Shown piece by piece: positions 1-7,100 of a stretch of 8,717 nucleotides of DNA (positions are counted from its first letter, which is position 1; each line of letters starts with the position of its first letter). The position numbers and the translations under genes were made by a program. Source of the DNA: JBBINE01 sp037444025 (GTDB lineage: Bacteria > Patescibacteriota > Minisyncoccia > UBA6257 > HR35); contig JBBINE010000022.1 in the NCBI GenBank assembly GCA_037444025.1, positions 1 through 8,717 of the forward strand, in the 5' to 3' direction. Below the pieces are notes generated by a model. That model saw only the letters and a program-made list of their open reading frames with translations. It searched no databases and was not told where the DNA came from.

Positions 1-714
1 GGAGATATTATTGAAAATTTTTGGAGAAAAGTTTGTATTAATAATCCTAAAATTGGAAGAATGTCTATTGTAAGCGCTGAAATTACAAAAATAGCTATTA
101 ATTCTTATATCACTACAAAAATTAGTTTTGCTAATATGCTTGGAAATATTTGTGAAAAAATAAAAGGCTCAGAAATAGATAAAATTACAGATGCGATGGG
201 AGCTGATAAAAGAATAGGAAGATATTATTTGAAATACGGAACAGCTTATGGAGGCCCATGTTTTCCAAGAGATAACAGAGCGTTTAGTAAATTTGCAAGT
301 TCTTTGGCTAATATTAAAGCTTTAATTCCAGAGTCAGCTCATAAAACAAATGAATTTCAAACAGAATTTTTAACAGATAAAATTTTAAATATTTTAAAAA
401 AAGAAAAAATAAACACAATTTCTGTTTTAGGACTATCTTATAAACCACGAGCATATATTATTGAAGAATCCGCTTCAATAAAATTAATTCAAAATATTTT
501 AAAAGAAAACAGAAAAATAAAAATCACGGTTTATGATCCAATAAGTTTAGCAATTGAAGAAACAAAAAAACTTTTTCAAGAAAAATTAAATTATGCTGAG
601 TCTTTAAACGAAGCACTAAAATCAAAACTTATAATAATCATGCTTCCTTATCAAGAATTTAAAAAGATTAAAAAATTAAAAGATAAAATTATTTTAGATT
701 TATGGAGAATGTAA
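1..714 (+). CDS. UDP-glucose 6-dehydrogenase family protein, 5'-truncated (C-terminal 237 residues)
   Basis: The reading frame is open from base 1, so the ATG at 61 is an internal Met and the N-terminal NAD-binding domain lies left of the window. What remains is the central dimerisation/catalytic domain and the C-terminal UDP-binding domain. Counting from the Met at 61, K10 and N14 in AEITKIAINSY, C67 and D71 in GGPCFPRD match the catalytic Lys, Asn, Cys and Asp of the UGDH family (Lys204, Asn208, Cys260, Asp264 in the Streptococcus pyogenes enzyme). The GGPCFPRD motif favours a hexose dehydrogenase (UDP-glucose to UDP-glucuronate) over UDP-HexNAc dehydrogenases, which usually have GGHCIxVDP. 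The C-terminal GLSYKP motif is followed by RAYIIEES where relatives usually have NTPVIEES. The C-terminus DLWRM is normal for the family, so the 3' end looks intact. It overlaps the proposed start of the next gene by 13 nt. GDP-mannose dehydrogenase activity is less likely but not excluded. Confidence 0.9.
   Translation, partial: GDIIENFWRKVCINNPKIGRMSIVSAEITKIAINSYITTKISFANMLGNICEKIKGSEIDKITDAMGADKRIGRYYLKYGTAYGGPCFPRDNRAFSKFASSLANIKALIPESAHKTNEFQTEFLTDKILNILKKEKINTISVLGLSYKPRAYIIEESASIKLIQNILKENRKIKITVYDPISLAIEETKKLFQEKLNYAESLNEALKSKLIIIMLPYQEFKKIKKLKDKIILDLWRM
698..711 (+). repeat. Direct repeat, copy 1, at the dehydrogenase/GT11-like junction
   Basis: The sequence ATTTATGGAGAATG is identical to 1653-1666. 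In both places it encodes the last residues LWRM of the upstream gene and, in another frame, the ATG-GAG-AAT (Met-Glu-Asn) start of the downstream gene. Similarity extends a few bases leftwards with one base missing in copy 2. Exact 14-mers can recur by chance in DNA this AT-rich, so the matched position at two gene junctions is the notable part. Confidence 0.6.
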
Positions 715-1672
715 AAAAAAAATTATTGTACTTCAACATAATGAGGGGCAGCTAGCTAACCAGCTTTGGTACTTTTCACATATTCTTGCTTATGCGTTCG
801 AGAAGAATTTCGAAGTTGATATTTGGTGTTTTTACCAATATGCAAAATTCTTTAACACCTCTTTTCCTAAAAGTAAATTTGTAAATTATCTTTTTTATAA
901 AACCTGGCCAACTTTTGCATTTAAAAATAAAAATCTATTTAGGTTTTTTAGAAAACTGTTTAGAATATTTTATAAGATTGTAGTTATTTTCCCTATCAAA
1001 TTATTTTACTTTGATAAAATAGCAAATTCTTCAAAAAACATTTTTATTCTCGATGATGATAAAAAAGAACCTATTATTAAAGATTTCGAAACAAAAGAAA
1101 ATTTTAAAACCTTATTTACTGTTAATTGGAATTTTTATTGTTACTCTTATTTAGAAAAACACAAAGAACAAATAAAAGAAATTTTTAAACCCAAAAAAGA
1201 GATACTGGATAAAATAGAAAATTATATTTCAGATATAAGAAAAAATTTTAATTACATCATAGGAATGCATTTAAGAATGAAAGAAGTAGGAGATGGAGAG
1301 ATCAATGACCCAGAGGTTTTTTGGTATGTTGAAAATAAAGATTTGGATTATATTTCCGGATTGATAAAAGAATTTATTAAAATAAAAAATTTAGATATTA
1401 ACAAAACAGCCGTTCTTATCGCTTCAAATTTAAAAAATTTAGATACTTCTAAATTTCAAAATCTAAACGTATTTTATGAACCACGGCATTTTGTTGAGGA
1501 TTTATTTTTACTTTCAAAATGTGATACAATTTTAGCAACAAAAAGCAGTTTTTCTAGTTATGCAAGTTTTATTAGAAACATACCGCTTTTTTTCTTTTAT
1601 AGAAATGTAGATAATTTTACAAATCTTATTAAACAAAACAAGCCAAATTTTAATTTATGGAGAATGGAATAA
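702..1672 (+). CDS. GT11-like glycosyltransferase (fucosyltransferase-like), start and body separated by a frameshift at an A10 tract
   Basis: One frame is open from 698 to the TAA at 1670-1672 and encodes a coherent glycosyltransferase, but it has no ATG, GTG or TTG until 1265, deep inside the domain. The ATG at 702 starts in the neighbouring frame, reads MENVKKK into the A run, and stops at TAG 753-755 after 17 residues. A -1 shift within the A run joins MENVKKK to IIVLQHN and gives a protein of about 323 residues. The N-terminal GQLANQLW then sits about 16 residues from the start, where GT11 enzymes have G-G-L-G-N-Q. Other matches are HLRM (about 190-193, compare HxRRxD) and the late segment ATKSSFSSYASF, like the NSSFSWW region of alpha-1,2-fucosyltransferases. 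The second Arg of HxRR is absent, so the donor sugar is uncertain, and no GDP-fucose genes are in view. An ATT start at 722 or 725 is an alternative. It overlaps the next gene by 16 nt. Whether it is functional is open. Confidence 0.72.
713..722 (+). repeat. Homopolymer A10 tract at the start of the GT11-like gene
   Basis: Ten consecutive A residues, the longest homopolymer I find in the window. It lies 11 nt after the A of the ATG at 702, exactly where the reading frame must change for the glycosyltransferase to be made. Eleven or eight A would put the ATG at 702 in frame with the body; ten does not. Tracts of this length are known substrates for replication slippage, RNA-polymerase slippage and sequencing error. 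Confidence 0.9.
1653..1666 (+). repeat. Direct repeat, copy 2, at the GT11-like/FkbM junction
   Basis: Second copy of the 14-base element of 698-711. Here the upstream gene ends LWRME and the downstream FkbM-family gene begins MENG at 1657. Because this copy has an uninterrupted downstream frame, it supports using the equivalent ATG at 702 as the start for the gene after copy 1. Confidence 0.6.
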
Positions 1673-2595
1673 TAAACAATACTGAAGAAAAAAGGAAATA
1701 TATTTTAAAAATATTAGAAAATCCAACCTTAATAGTTGGCAAAGAAGCTTTAAATTTAGGAAAATATGTTGGTCCAGGGATATTAAATAAAATTTTAAGG
1801 TTATTAAAAGCACCACATCTTTATTTATTGTATGTTATGCATAAAATATTAAATAAATTTGGTTTTAAGCATTCAAAGAAATATAAAAAAATAAAATTGT
1901 ACGGAATAAGAGAGATTAGTATTAAATGTGATCCTGTTTTTACTTTTGAGTTACCATTAACTCCTCAAGAAATAAAATTAACAAAATTTTTTGTAAAAAA
2001 TTTAAAAGAAAACGATGTTTTTTATGATATAGGAGCTAATTTTGGTTTTTATACTCATTTAGCATTAGAATTTTGCAGAGAAGTTCATTCTTTTGAGCCA
2101 TTACCAGAAGAATTTGAAAATTTGATAAATAATCTAAAAGATGGAAAAAGGATATTTTTAAATAACTTAGCTTTATCAAATACTATTAGTACTGCAAAAT
2201 TAAAATTAGCTAATGGATCAAGTTCTATTATTCTGGAAATAAAAGAAAAAGTTTTAAAAGGATATGATAAAGAAATTGAAGTTAAGACAACTACTTTAGA
2301 TGAATATTTAAAAACTCATAACCCTCCAACAATTTTAAAAATTGATGTTGAGGGAGCAGAAAATTTAGTTATTGAAGGAGGTATTAACTTTTTTAAAAAT
2401 AATAGTCCTATAATTGCAATGGAAATCTGGGGAGATAAGAGTGGTTATAATTTGAATCATAAAAAAGCTGTAGAAATTTTAAAAGGATTAGGATATAAAT
2501 CTTATAAGATAAATAATAACGGGGAACTTTGTCTTTTAGAAAATATAAATTTTTCAGAAATACCAGATAATGATAATTTGGTTTTTAAGAAATAA
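1657..2595 (+). CDS. FkbM-family SAM-dependent methyltransferase
   Basis: A 312-residue protein. Residues about 100-300 are an FkbM-type methyltransferase domain: SAM-binding motif I is DIGANFGFYT (124-133), the acidic residue for the SAM ribose lies in HSFEPLPEEF (144-153), and the characteristic ILKIDVEGAE is at 226-235. Members of this family O-methylate sugars or polyketides; in a glycan locus a sugar hydroxyl is the likely target, which is inference. The first 100 residues are Lys/Leu-rich, have no clear signal peptide, and I do not recognise them as a domain. The ATG at 1657 overlaps the previous gene by 16 nt with no Shine-Dalgarno sequence, so translational coupling is plausible. A later start at Met61 would still leave the catalytic domain intact. 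Confidence 0.88.
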   Translation: MENGIINNTEEKRKYILKILENPTLIVGKEALNLGKYVGPGILNKILRLLKAPHLYLLYVMHKILNKFGFKHSKKYKKIKLYGIREISIKCDPVFTFELPLTPQEIKLTKFFVKNLKENDVFYDIGANFGFYTHLALEFCREVHSFEPLPEEFENLINNLKDGKRIFLNNLALSNTISTAKLKLANGSSSIILEIKEKVLKGYDKEIEVKTTTLDEYLKTHNPPTILKIDVEGAENLVIEGGINFFKNNSPIIAMEIWGDKSGYNLNHKKAVEILKGLGYKSYKINNNGELCLLENINFSEIPDNDNLVFKK

Positions 2596-2605
2596 AATAT
2601 AAAAA

Positions 2606-3598
2606 ATGAAGCAAACACTTTGCACTTTATTTGATAAAAATTTTTTGTTAAAAGGATTAGCTCTTATTTTTTCGTTGAAAAAGTTTATGAAAGATTTTGA
2701 GATATATGTTTTGACGCTTGACGATGAGGCAACTGATATACTAAATAAACTAAAAATTGAAGAAATTAAAATGATTTCCTTAAATGAAATTGAAGAATGG
2801 GATAGAAGGTTAATTGATGTTAAAAAAAATAGAAAATTTCAAGAGTATTGCTGGACATTAACTTCAAATCTTTGCAGGTTTGTATTAGAAACAAAAAAAT
2901 CCGAGATGGTAACTTATCTTGATGCAGATATATATTTTTTTAATTCACCAGAAATTATTTTTAAAGAAATCGGAGAAAATTCAATTACTATAGTTGAACA
3001 TAGATTTTCTAAAAACAGAAAGTTTTTTGAAAAAAAGGCAGGCAGATTTAATGTAAGTTGGGTTAGTTTTAAAAATGATAAAAATGGATTAGAAGCAGTT
3101 AATTGGTGGAGCGAAAGAGTTATTGAATGGTGTTATGATCGATATGAGGATGGAAAATTTGGAGATCAAAGATATTTAGATGACTGGCGGGAAAGATTTA
3201 ATGGTGTTTATATTATTCAAAATATCGGCGCTAATGTAGCTCCTTGGAATATAAAAGACTATTTCTTAGAGAAGCAAGGAGAGATGTTGTTGGTTAATAA
3301 ATCACCCTTAATTTTTTATCATTTTCATAGATTCCATTTGATAAAAACCGATGGAAACATTTCTTTTACTGTAGGTAATTATTATATAAATAATAAAGTA
3401 AAAGAATTAATTTATAAACCTTATTTTGAATCTAATATTGAAAATTTAGAACTCGTCAAAAAGATTAGACCTGATTTCAAAATTTCTTTTAAAAAATTAA
3501 CATTTAAAGATTATTTAGCAAATATTTTATTCTCTAATTCTTTTTTAGAAGATTTGACTTTGAAATTTTTAAATTTAAAAAGTAAAATAAGTAAATGA
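2606..3598 (+). CDS. Putative GT-A glycosyltransferase (GT8-like / nucleotide-diphospho-sugar transferase type)
   Basis: A 330-residue protein with GT-A fold hallmarks. The N-terminus (residues 1-40, MKQTLCTLFDKNFLLKG and onward) resembles the first beta strand and helix of GT8-like enzymes. SNLCRFVLE (87-95) precedes a metal- and nucleotide-binding DAD motif in TYLDADIYFF (103-112). Further conserved-looking elements are FGDQRYLDDW (185-194), NIGANVAPWN (206-215) and an aromatic/His-rich YHFHRFH (238-244) that may bind metal or acceptor. No signal peptide or membrane segment is seen, so cytoplasmic action on a lipid-linked or nucleotide-sugar substrate is likely. The sugar transferred cannot be told. 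A 10-nt A-rich spacer separates it from the FkbM gene, and its TGA overlaps the next ATG (ATGA), suggesting coupled translation with the glycosyltransferase that follows. Confidence 0.8.
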   Translation: MKQTLCTLFDKNFLLKGLALIFSLKKFMKDFEIYVLTLDDEATDILNKLKIEEIKMISLNEIEEWDRRLIDVKKNRKFQEYCWTLTSNLCRFVLETKKSEMVTYLDADIYFFNSPEIIFKEIGENSITIVEHRFSKNRKFFEKKAGRFNVSWVSFKNDKNGLEAVNWWSERVIEWCYDRYEDGKFGDQRYLDDWRERFNGVYIIQNIGANVAPWNIKDYFLEKQGEMLLVNKSPLIFYHFHRFHLIKTDGNISFTVGNYYINNKVKELIYKPYFESNIENLELVKKIRPDFKISFKKLTFKDYLANILFSNSFLEDLTLKFLNLKSKISK

Positions 3599-4725
3599 GG
3601 TTTTTAATTGTAGATACTTATTATAGAAAATTTTTAGAAGAATTTTATCAAAAATTTCCAGAGGTTTTTGAGTTAAACTATGATGAACACAAAAATCTTT
3701 TATTTTCAAGATTTTTCGGCACATCTAATTTTTATTCGAAAAATTTGAAAAAAATAGGACATGAAGCTGAAGAAACTATTTTTAATGATCCTATTCTTCA
3801 ATTGAAATGGGCAAAAGAGCATAATTTGAAGTTTGTTCAAAAATTTTTATTACAAGATAGAGGAAACTTATTTGATTTGGCTTTCAGCAAAAAAGAAAGA
3901 ATTTTAAGTTACAATGTTTTTTATAAAATTTTAAAGAATCAAATAGAATTTTTAAAACCAGATATTTTATATATTCAGGCAATAACTTATTTTAATCCAG
4001 TTTATCTTTATTGTTTAAAAATTACAAAAAAAGTTAAATATGTTTTGGGTCAAATTGCTTCACCGCTTCCAAATATTTTATATTTCAAGCCTTATGATTT
4101 AGTTTTGTCATCCTTGCCTAATATGGTTGAATTTCTAAATAAAAATAAAATTAAATCAGAATATCTAAAACTTGCTTTTGAGCCAGAAATTTTAAATCAC
4201 TTAAGAGAAGAGAAAGAAAAATATCAAATAACTTTTGTCGGTAGTTTTACTAAAGAACATTTAGATTTTATTGCTTTATTAGAGGATATAGCAAAAAATT
4301 TTCCTTTAAGAATATGGACAGAAAATAAAGAAGCTTTAAAATCAGATATTTTAAAAAAATGTTATATGGGTTCTGCTTGGGGTATGGATATGTATAATAT
4401 TCTTTTTAATTCGCTTATAACTTTAAATAGGCATAGCAAGATTTCTGAAAATTATGCAAACAATATGAGACTTTACGAAGCAACAGGCGTAGGTACAATG
4501 TTAATTACAGATTATAAAGAAAATCTTAATCAAATTTTCGAAATCGGATCAGAAGTCGAGATTTATAAAAATTCTAAAGATTTGATTGAAAAAATTAGCT
4601 TCTATTTAAATAATGAAGAAAAAAGAAAAGAAATTGCTAAAAATGGACAAAGAAAAACTTTGAATGAACACACTTATGAAAAGAGAATGAAAGAATTAAT
4701 AGATATTATCCAAACAAGGCTTTAG
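3595..4725 (+). CDS. CgeB-like glycosyltransferase (GT-B fold, Glyco_trans_1_2 C-terminal domain)
   Basis: A 376-residue protein with a two-domain GT-B layout. The N-terminal half begins with a Rossmann-like strand (MRFLIVDTYY) and includes KPDILYIQ (121-128). The linker LAFEPEIL (193-200) leads into the nucleotide-sugar-binding half, which starts ITFVGSFTKEH (212-222). The C-terminal part holds the typical NMRLYEATGVGTMLIT (290-305), where the Glu and the Gly-rich turn contact the donor nucleotide in related GT4/CgeB-like enzymes, followed by a Lys/Glu-rich helix ending in HTYEKRMKEL. This matches the family often annotated CgeB or 'glycosyltransferase family protein' in polysaccharide loci. 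Donor and acceptor are unknown. It overlaps the previous gene by ATGA and is followed by a 19-nt spacer, the largest true gap in the window. Confidence 0.83.
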   Translation: MRFLIVDTYYRKFLEEFYQKFPEVFELNYDEHKNLLFSRFFGTSNFYSKNLKKIGHEAEETIFNDPILQLKWAKEHNLKFVQKFLLQDRGNLFDLAFSKKERILSYNVFYKILKNQIEFLKPDILYIQAITYFNPVYLYCLKITKKVKYVLGQIASPLPNILYFKPYDLVLSSLPNMVEFLNKNKIKSEYLKLAFEPEILNHLREEKEKYQITFVGSFTKEHLDFIALLEDIAKNFPLRIWTENKEALKSDILKKCYMGSAWGMDMYNILFNSLITLNRHSKISENYANNMRLYEATGVGTMLITDYKENLNQIFEIGSEVEIYKNSKDLIEKISFYLNNEEKRKEIAKNGQRKTLNEHTYEKRMKELIDIIQTRL

Positions 4726-4744
4726 AAGATTTAAAATAACTAAA

Positions 4745-5377
4745 ATGAACGACGATAGGAATTATATTTACGAAGACAAATTTGATATCAGAGCAGAATA
4801 TCCAATTATTTGTGATTGGGTAAAAGACGGAAGTAAAGTTATAGATTTGGGTTGCGGAAACGGTTCCTTGATGAAATATTTATTAGAAAGGAAGAAAAAT
4901 TTGACAATTGAAGGAATAGAGATTTCAGATACTGGCGTTGAAATTGGCAGAAGACATGGTTTAAACATTAAAAGAGGTTCAATAGATGATAAAAATACTT
5001 TTAGTGATTATGGGGATAATCAATTTGATTACAGTATTTGTAATGCGACCTTTTCTATGGTTATGTATCCGGAAGTTTTATTAAAAGAAATGAAAAGAAT
5101 TTCAAAATATCAAATAATTTCTTTTCCGAATTTTGCTTATATTTTAAATAGATTAGAATTAATGTTTTTAGGTAGAATGCCAAGAATTCAATTGTATGGA
5201 TATAAATGGTATAATACCGGTCATATTCATCAACTTTCTATAAAAGATTTTAAAGAAGTCACTAAAGAATACGATTTAAAAATTGTTAAAGAAGTTTATT
5301 TAGGAGGAATTTATAAAATTTTTAAAATACTGCCAAATTTATTTTCAAGAGAGGGATTATTTTTATGCTCAAAATAA
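4745..5377 (+). CDS. MetW-like class I SAM-dependent methyltransferase
   Basis: A 210-residue protein close in length to MetW. Motif I is VIDLGCGNGSL (32-42). The later segments are the MetW signature: ISFPNF (125-130), FLGRMP (141-146) and KWYNTGHIHQLSIKDF (154-169, compare WYDTPNIHxxTxxDF). MetW in Proteobacteria is encoded next to metX and works with it in homoserine acetylation, but no metX is present. The location among glycosyltransferases, directly before a second methyltransferase, suggests a role in glycan modification; that is inference from context. The start at 4745 follows an A-rich spacer without a Shine-Dalgarno sequence. The end overlaps the next gene by 13 nt. Confidence 0.83.
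   Translation: MNDDRNYIYEDKFDIRAEYPIICDWVKDGSKVIDLGCGNGSLMKYLLERKKNLTIEGIEISDTGVEIGRRHGLNIKRGSIDDKNTFSDYGDNQFDYSICNATFSMVMYPEVLLKEMKRISKYQIISFPNFAYILNRLELMFLGRMPRIQLYGYKWYNTGHIHQLSIKDFKEVTKEYDLKIVKEVYLGGIYKIFKILPNLFSREGLFLCSK
5349..5356 (+). promoter_or_regulatory. Weak Shine-Dalgarno-like site before the 5365 start
   Basis: GAGAGGGA lies inside the end of the MetW-like gene, about 9-10 nt upstream of the ATG at 5365. It is the only start in the window with a recognisable purine-rich GAGG core at plausible spacing, and it supports 5365 as the start despite the 13-nt overlap. Confidence 0.35.
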
Positions 5378-6129
5378 AAAAATTGAATAATTTAAAAAAT
5401 TTTTTAAAAGAAATATATCTTAAACATGCTTTTAATCCATCGTGGCATTCTGTTTTTATTAATCCTTATTTTATAGCAAGGTTTTTTCTTTATAGAAATA
5501 TCAAATATATTGTTAAGAAATATGATTTAGAAAATCAAAAAGTTTTAGATGTTGGTTGTGGTATTCAGCCGTATCGGCATTTATTCAAAGATAAATATTT
5601 AGGTATAGATATTCAAGGAGGAGGTCATAATGATTCTATGAAAAAGGCAGATTTATATTTTAATGGGGAAAATATCCCTTTTTCTAATGAAAGTTTTGAT
5701 TTAATTTTTTGCACTCAAGTTTTAGAACATTCTTATAATTTTGATAATTTATTAAAAGAGATGCATAGAGTTTTAAAGAAAAATGGTTATTTGCTTATTA
5801 CTACTCCGTTTGTTTGGAATGAACACGAAGTACCTTTTGATTTTTATAGATTCACACAATTTTTTTATAGGAGTAAAGGCCAGGAGTTAAATTTAGATTT
5901 GATTGAAATAAAGTCAACTTGTGGTTTTTGGGCTACTATTGGTCAGCTTATTTCCGCATTTGTTATAGAGAATATAGATAAAGTTTTTAAAAATAAGCTG
6001 ATATATTTGTTTCTTAGCTTAATATTATGTGCTCCTATACAAATTTTTTTTCTTTTTCTAAATTTTATCTTTTTAAATAATAATTGGCTTAATTTAGATT
6101 ACATTGTTTTATTTAAAAAATCGAGTTAA
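5365..6129 (+). CDS. Class I SAM-dependent methyltransferase (type 11) with hydrophobic C-terminal segment
   Basis: A 254-residue protein. The methyltransferase core includes motif I VLDVGCGIQPY (60-70), the acidic post-I region YLGIDIQG (78-85), FDLIFCTQVLEH (111-122), and EMHRVLKKNGYLLITTPF (132-149), a classic methyltransferase-11 motif order. It continues with WNEHEVPFDFYRFT (151-164), common in sugar-locus methyltransferases. Residues about 212-237 are strongly hydrophobic, with a single Pro in the middle, and could be a membrane-inserted hairpin or one membrane span; most family members are soluble. The substrate is unknown; a lipid-linked saccharide would fit membrane contact. It sits directly after the MetW-like gene, with 13 nt of overlap, and is followed by a 14-nt spacer before rmlB. 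Confidence 0.85.
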   Translation: MLKIKKLNNLKNFLKEIYLKHAFNPSWHSVFINPYFIARFFLYRNIKYIVKKYDLENQKVLDVGCGIQPYRHLFKDKYLGIDIQGGGHNDSMKKADLYFNGENIPFSNESFDLIFCTQVLEHSYNFDNLLKEMHRVLKKNGYLLITTPFVWNEHEVPFDFYRFTQFFYRSKGQELNLDLIEIKSTCGFWATIGQLISAFVIENIDKVFKNKLIYLFLSLILCAPIQIFFLFLNFIFLNNNWLNLDYIVLFKKSS

Positions 6130-6143
6130 AATAATAACAAAAG

Positions 6144-7100
6144 ATGAAAAAAAGATTTTTAGTAACAGGTGGTTTGGGGTTTATAGGAAGTCATTTTGTT
6201 GAACTTTTATTAAAAAGAGGACATTTTGTAATTAATATTGATAAAGTTACTTATGCTGCCAGGAAAGATTTAAATTTAGAAAAATATAGAAATTATGAAT
6301 TTATAAAAGAAGATATTTGTAATCTAACACATTTACCCCCAAATATAGACTATGTGGTTAATTTTGCCGCCGAATCTCATGTTGATAATTCTATTGTAGA
6401 CAATTTACATTTTTTTGAAAGCAATACGCGAGGAGTTTATAATCTACTTGAGATAATAAGAGGTAAAGATCCCGGAAGTAGACCTATTTTTGTTCAAATT
6501 TCCACGGACGAAGTATATGGAGATATTTTAGAGGGTAGTAAGAAAGAAATTGATGCATTAAAACCATCAAATCCATATGCTGCCACAAAAGCAGCAGCTG
6601 AGCAATTAGTTTTTGCTTGGTCAAGAACTTATGGAATAAAATATCTTATTTTTAGAAGCAGTAATAATTATGGTATAGGACAATATCCAGAAAAACTTAT
6701 CCCTAAAACAATATTATTCGCCTTGCAAGGAAAAAAAATGACAATTCATGGTGATGGTTCAGCCAGAAGAGAATGGACCTATGTTGAGGACAATGTTGAA
6801 GCCATTTTGCTTGGTATAGAAAAAGGTCAATTAAACGAAATTTATAATATTTCTTCTAATGAAGAATATTCTGTTTTAGAAATAGTTAAATTAATCTTAA
6901 AAACAATGAAAATGCCTGAAAATTTTTATGAATTTGTTGAAGATAGACCTGGACAGGATATTAGATACTCAATTGATAGCACTAAAATTAGAAAATTAGG
7001 ATGGAAGCCGAAGATGACTCTTAAAAAATTTTTAGTAAATTATATCGAACACCTAAAAAAACAATTTAAAAATAATAAATATGAATTACAAAATAATTAA
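6144..7100 (+). CDS. rmlB: dTDP-glucose 4,6-dehydratase
   Basis: Extended short-chain dehydrogenase that converts dTDP-glucose to dTDP-4-keto-6-deoxyglucose using bound NAD. The nucleotide-binding motif is TGGLGFIGSH (8-17). The family signatures are FAAESHVDNSI (74-84), ISTDEVYG (119-126) with the catalytic Asp122-Glu123 pair of dehydratases, NPYAATK (143-149) with catalytic Tyr145 and Lys149, RSSNNYGIGQYPEKLIP (171-187) and VEDRPGQDIRYSID (266-279). The QYPEKLIP segment is strongly diagnostic for RmlB over other epimerases. At 318 residues it is slightly shorter than the usual 330-360, with a short C-terminal tail. It feeds the two genes that follow, and its end overlaps the ketoisomerase by 20 nt. 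The start has an A-rich leader and no Shine-Dalgarno sequence. Confidence 0.94.
   Translation: MKKRFLVTGGLGFIGSHFVELLLKRGHFVINIDKVTYAARKDLNLEKYRNYEFIKEDICNLTHLPPNIDYVVNFAAESHVDNSIVDNLHFFESNTRGVYNLLEIIRGKDPGSRPIFVQISTDEVYGDILEGSKKEIDALKPSNPYAATKAAAEQLVFAWSRTYGIKYLIFRSSNNYGIGQYPEKLIPKTILFALQGKKMTIHGDGSARREWTYVEDNVEAILLGIEKGQLNEIYNISSNEEYSVLEIVKLILKTMKMPENFYEFVEDRPGQDIRYSIDSTKIRKLGWKPKMTLKKFLVNYIEHLKKQFKNNKYELQNN

Noticed and set aside
743..770. A hairpin around AGCTAGCT after the A10 tract that might stimulate ribosomal frameshifting
   Set aside because: Only 3-4 base-pair stems can be drawn, and the region begins about 20 nt past the A run, too far for a usual stimulator. Not convincing by eye.
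715..1264. An apparent 550-base intergenic gap
   Set aside because: It has no stop codon in the glycosyltransferase frame and encodes that enzyme's N-terminal half including GQLANQLW. It only looks empty because the usual start codon is out of frame.
1265..1672. A separate 135-residue gene starting at the ATG at 1265
   Set aside because: This Met lies within the HLRM motif of the GT11-like protein, and the same frame is open and domain-like from 722 onward. It is the C-terminal part of the larger gene, not an independent gene.
4726..4744. A promoter or terminator in the longest spacer
   Set aside because: Nineteen A-rich bases with no inverted repeat and no room for paired -35 and -10 boxes. 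AT-rich hexamers resembling -10 boxes are everywhere in this DNA and carry no weight.
4768..4968. Minus-strand 66-residue open frame
   Set aside because: It lies wholly inside the MetW-like gene, whose motif I and downstream signature are on the + strand. The antisense product shows no recognisable motif.
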